NCBI GenBank assembly: GCA_001724245.1
Contig: MEDX01000088.1
Span: 1 to 20,628, forward strand
Reading direction: 5' to 3'
Source of the DNA: Fonticula-like sp. SCN 57-25
Taxonomy: Eukaryota > Nucleariida > Rotosphaerida
Length of the DNA: 20,628 nt
Part shown: piece after piece, positions 19,701 to 20,628 of the stretch
Position numbering within the stretch: position 1 is the stretch's first letter
How the letters are laid out: every line of letters starts with the position of its first letter
Notes under the pieces: generated by a model
Told to the model about the DNA's origin: nothing
The model's database searches: none
What the model saw: only the letters and a program-made list of their open reading frames with translations
Made by a program: the position numbers and the translations under genes

Positions 19701-20628
19701 TGGCTCCTTGCGTCAGTGCGTGTTTCTCGAATCGCTTTTCCTGTAGCTCACGTTGGTGCTTGGAAACAGAAATCCAATGCCCAGCGACTGGATCGGCAGT
19801 TGTCGGCTATGCAAGCTATCCGAGCACCGATGCGGGTACCACCGGGATTGGCACTTGCAACATTGGTTACGAGGGGTCGGCAACTCGCGCTTGCAGTGTG
19901 TGGGGTGCCTGGTCCGACACTGCTACTACATCGTGCACTCGTATGTTTTACTTGTTATTGTACCTGGACTTACTCGATTCGCATCTTTAGGCATCAGGTG
20001 CCCAGCTACCACTATTGACACTGCGTACTTTGAAGAAGCTGATAGCATGGGGTCCGCCGCCGGTACATGCGCTGAGGGGTATTCCGGCTCACCTTACGCG
20101 TACTGCGGAGAGACGGGCCTGTGGGACGCGGTTGCTTTCCCGTGTTCTCGTGCGTGTATTTATTCCAAGTTCCTTGATCTCATGACTGTTGGTAGGAAAT
20201 ATGTGTCCTTTAGAGTACCATGCTGCGGGCAACGTATCATGGCCCGGCACGTTTTCGTTTGAGCATGCTTCTGGTATATGCGCTCCTGGGTTTTATGGCA
20301 CACCGCAGCGACAGTGCCTTGCAGATTCGTGGAGCAGCACTGTACATGGCCAGTGCTACCGTACGTTCCCCTGGGCCCGCATGTGTGCATTGCCATCGGA
20401 TACTAATAATTGACTTTAGACATTACATGTCCCGGAGAACAATACCTTAATGCGTCATTCCCAGCTTCAAATGCCGGTTACTACGCAACTGGGCAGTGCG
20501 AAGACGGCTTTACCGGCATGCCTGAACGCTTTTGTTCATACGAGGGAGTCTGGTCTTCTACGCTATCATTGCAGTGCACTCGTGCGCCTCTGCATCACGA
20601 TGATGCCCGATGCTGATGCTTTTTGTCC
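16741..20628 (+). CDS. Secreted EGF/sushi (CCP)-repeat protein, 3' end beyond the window
   Basis: Begins with a signal peptide (MAAARRQRWLALALLLSIAA, cleavage expected soon after). Modelled exons: 16741-16807, 16853-17058, 17123-17238, 17288-17401, 17500-17578, 17635-18001, 18060-18230, 18283-18459, 18501-18653, 18701-18859, 18911-19084, 19130-19285, 19338-19508, 19557-19715, 19770-19940, 19991-20149, 20196-20360 and 20420-20581, about 975 residues so far. The first five exons encode an unrecognised domain of about 190 residues with N-glycosylation sites (NETT, NFSE, NVSL, NETF). Exon 6 has an EGF-like module (CHADATCNQGPDGASCECN, then GNGTHC) and a first CCP-like module. Each later exon encodes one module: C1-x(20-30)-G-x-C2-x2-GY/GF-x-G-x4-C3-x3-G-x-W-x(6-8)-C4. 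The C2-C3 loop is about two residues shorter than in animal sushi domains, so the family call is by pattern. Exons 4-5 are the weakest part of the model. An extracellular or cell-surface binding role is inferred. Confidence 0.75.
18060..20581 (+). repeat. Tandem array of six two-exon CCP units (period about 430 bp)
   Basis: Unit starts at 18060, 18501, 18911, 19338, 19770 and 20196 (spacings 441, 410, 427, 432 and 426). Each unit holds an A exon, ending in SC[TI]R in units 1-5, and a B exon. B1-B4 end in C[VT]S, B5 ends in PCSR, and the last unit ends QCYR and QCTR. A exons share VG[HY]A[SN]YP and often TDAGT; B exons share a [NDY]SM[TG] core. Intron ends are conserved by type: after B mostly AGTGCGTGTT, after A CGTTCG/CGTACG/CGTATG. 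Introns therefore duplicated together with exons. The A2 and A3 exons are nearly identical over 42 nt (18544-18585 and 18972-19013, 2 differences), showing recent duplication or conversion. The last unit (20196 onward) is the most diverged. Confidence 0.85.

Noticed and set aside
16741-20628. Contamination by animal DNA as the source of the CCP/EGF gene
   Set aside because: The gene is continuous with HEM13 at 81 bp and its introns are 41-98 nt with donor style shared by neighbouring fungal genes; animal introns would usually be far longer.

Overview
The window is fungal nuclear DNA. The organism is most likely a compact-genome basidiomycete of the Ustilaginomycotina type (Malassezia-like). 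This rests on GC-rich core genes and many short introns (about 41-71 nt, one modelled at 98 nt) with a strongly biased GTGCGN/GTACGN donor and CTAAC/CTGAC-like branch sites. Genes lie close together on both strands, and the gene set is typically eukaryotic. The species assignment is an inference from intron style.

Layout, left to right. Bases 1-624 (-): the 5' part of a mitochondrial-type glutamyl-tRNA synthetase. 778-1428 (-): a GNAT acetyltransferase with one splice junction that does not close in frame. 1753-1884 (-): a doubtful 43-codon ORF. 2045-5197 (+): an RSC1/RSC2-type remodeller subunit (two bromodomains and BAH, 8 exons). 5526-6233 (-): an unrecognised Ser-rich protein. 6234-8043: a 1.8-kb divergent control region with a cluster of stress-response-type CCCCT sites. 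8044-9273 (+): a two-finger C2H2 factor of Msn2/4 specificity. 9686-10202 (-): a small three-exon gene that looks like a fungal RYBP/YAF2 homologue. 10428-13284 (+): transportin/Kap104. 13759-14936 (-): a trihelix (Myb/SANT-like) DNA-binding protein with poly-His and poly-Gln runs. 15351-16659 (-): coproporphyrinogen III oxidase (HEM13), five exons, with an apparent mitochondrial presequence. 16741 to the window end (+): a secreted protein with a signal peptide, an EGF-like module and at least 13 sushi/CCP-like modules, running off the right edge.

The genes do not form one pathway. A chromatin/transcription theme recurs (RSC, C2H2 factor, RYBP-like, trihelix), beside housekeeping genes. Two points stand out. 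First, the RYBP/YAF2-like protein carries both the ubiquitin-binding-type zinc finger and the C-terminal beta-hairpin that in animals docks on RING1, which points to a PRC1-like module in this fungus. Second, in the CCP-repeat protein each of the last 12 visible modules sits on its own exon, and all are flanked by phase-1 introns. They form an alternating A/B array with a genomic period of about 430 bp, an architecture familiar from animal exon-shuffled extracellular proteins and unexpected in a fungus.

All gene models were spliced by eye from GT/AG sites, frame and family conservation. Exon borders are firm where the text says so and provisional elsewhere.
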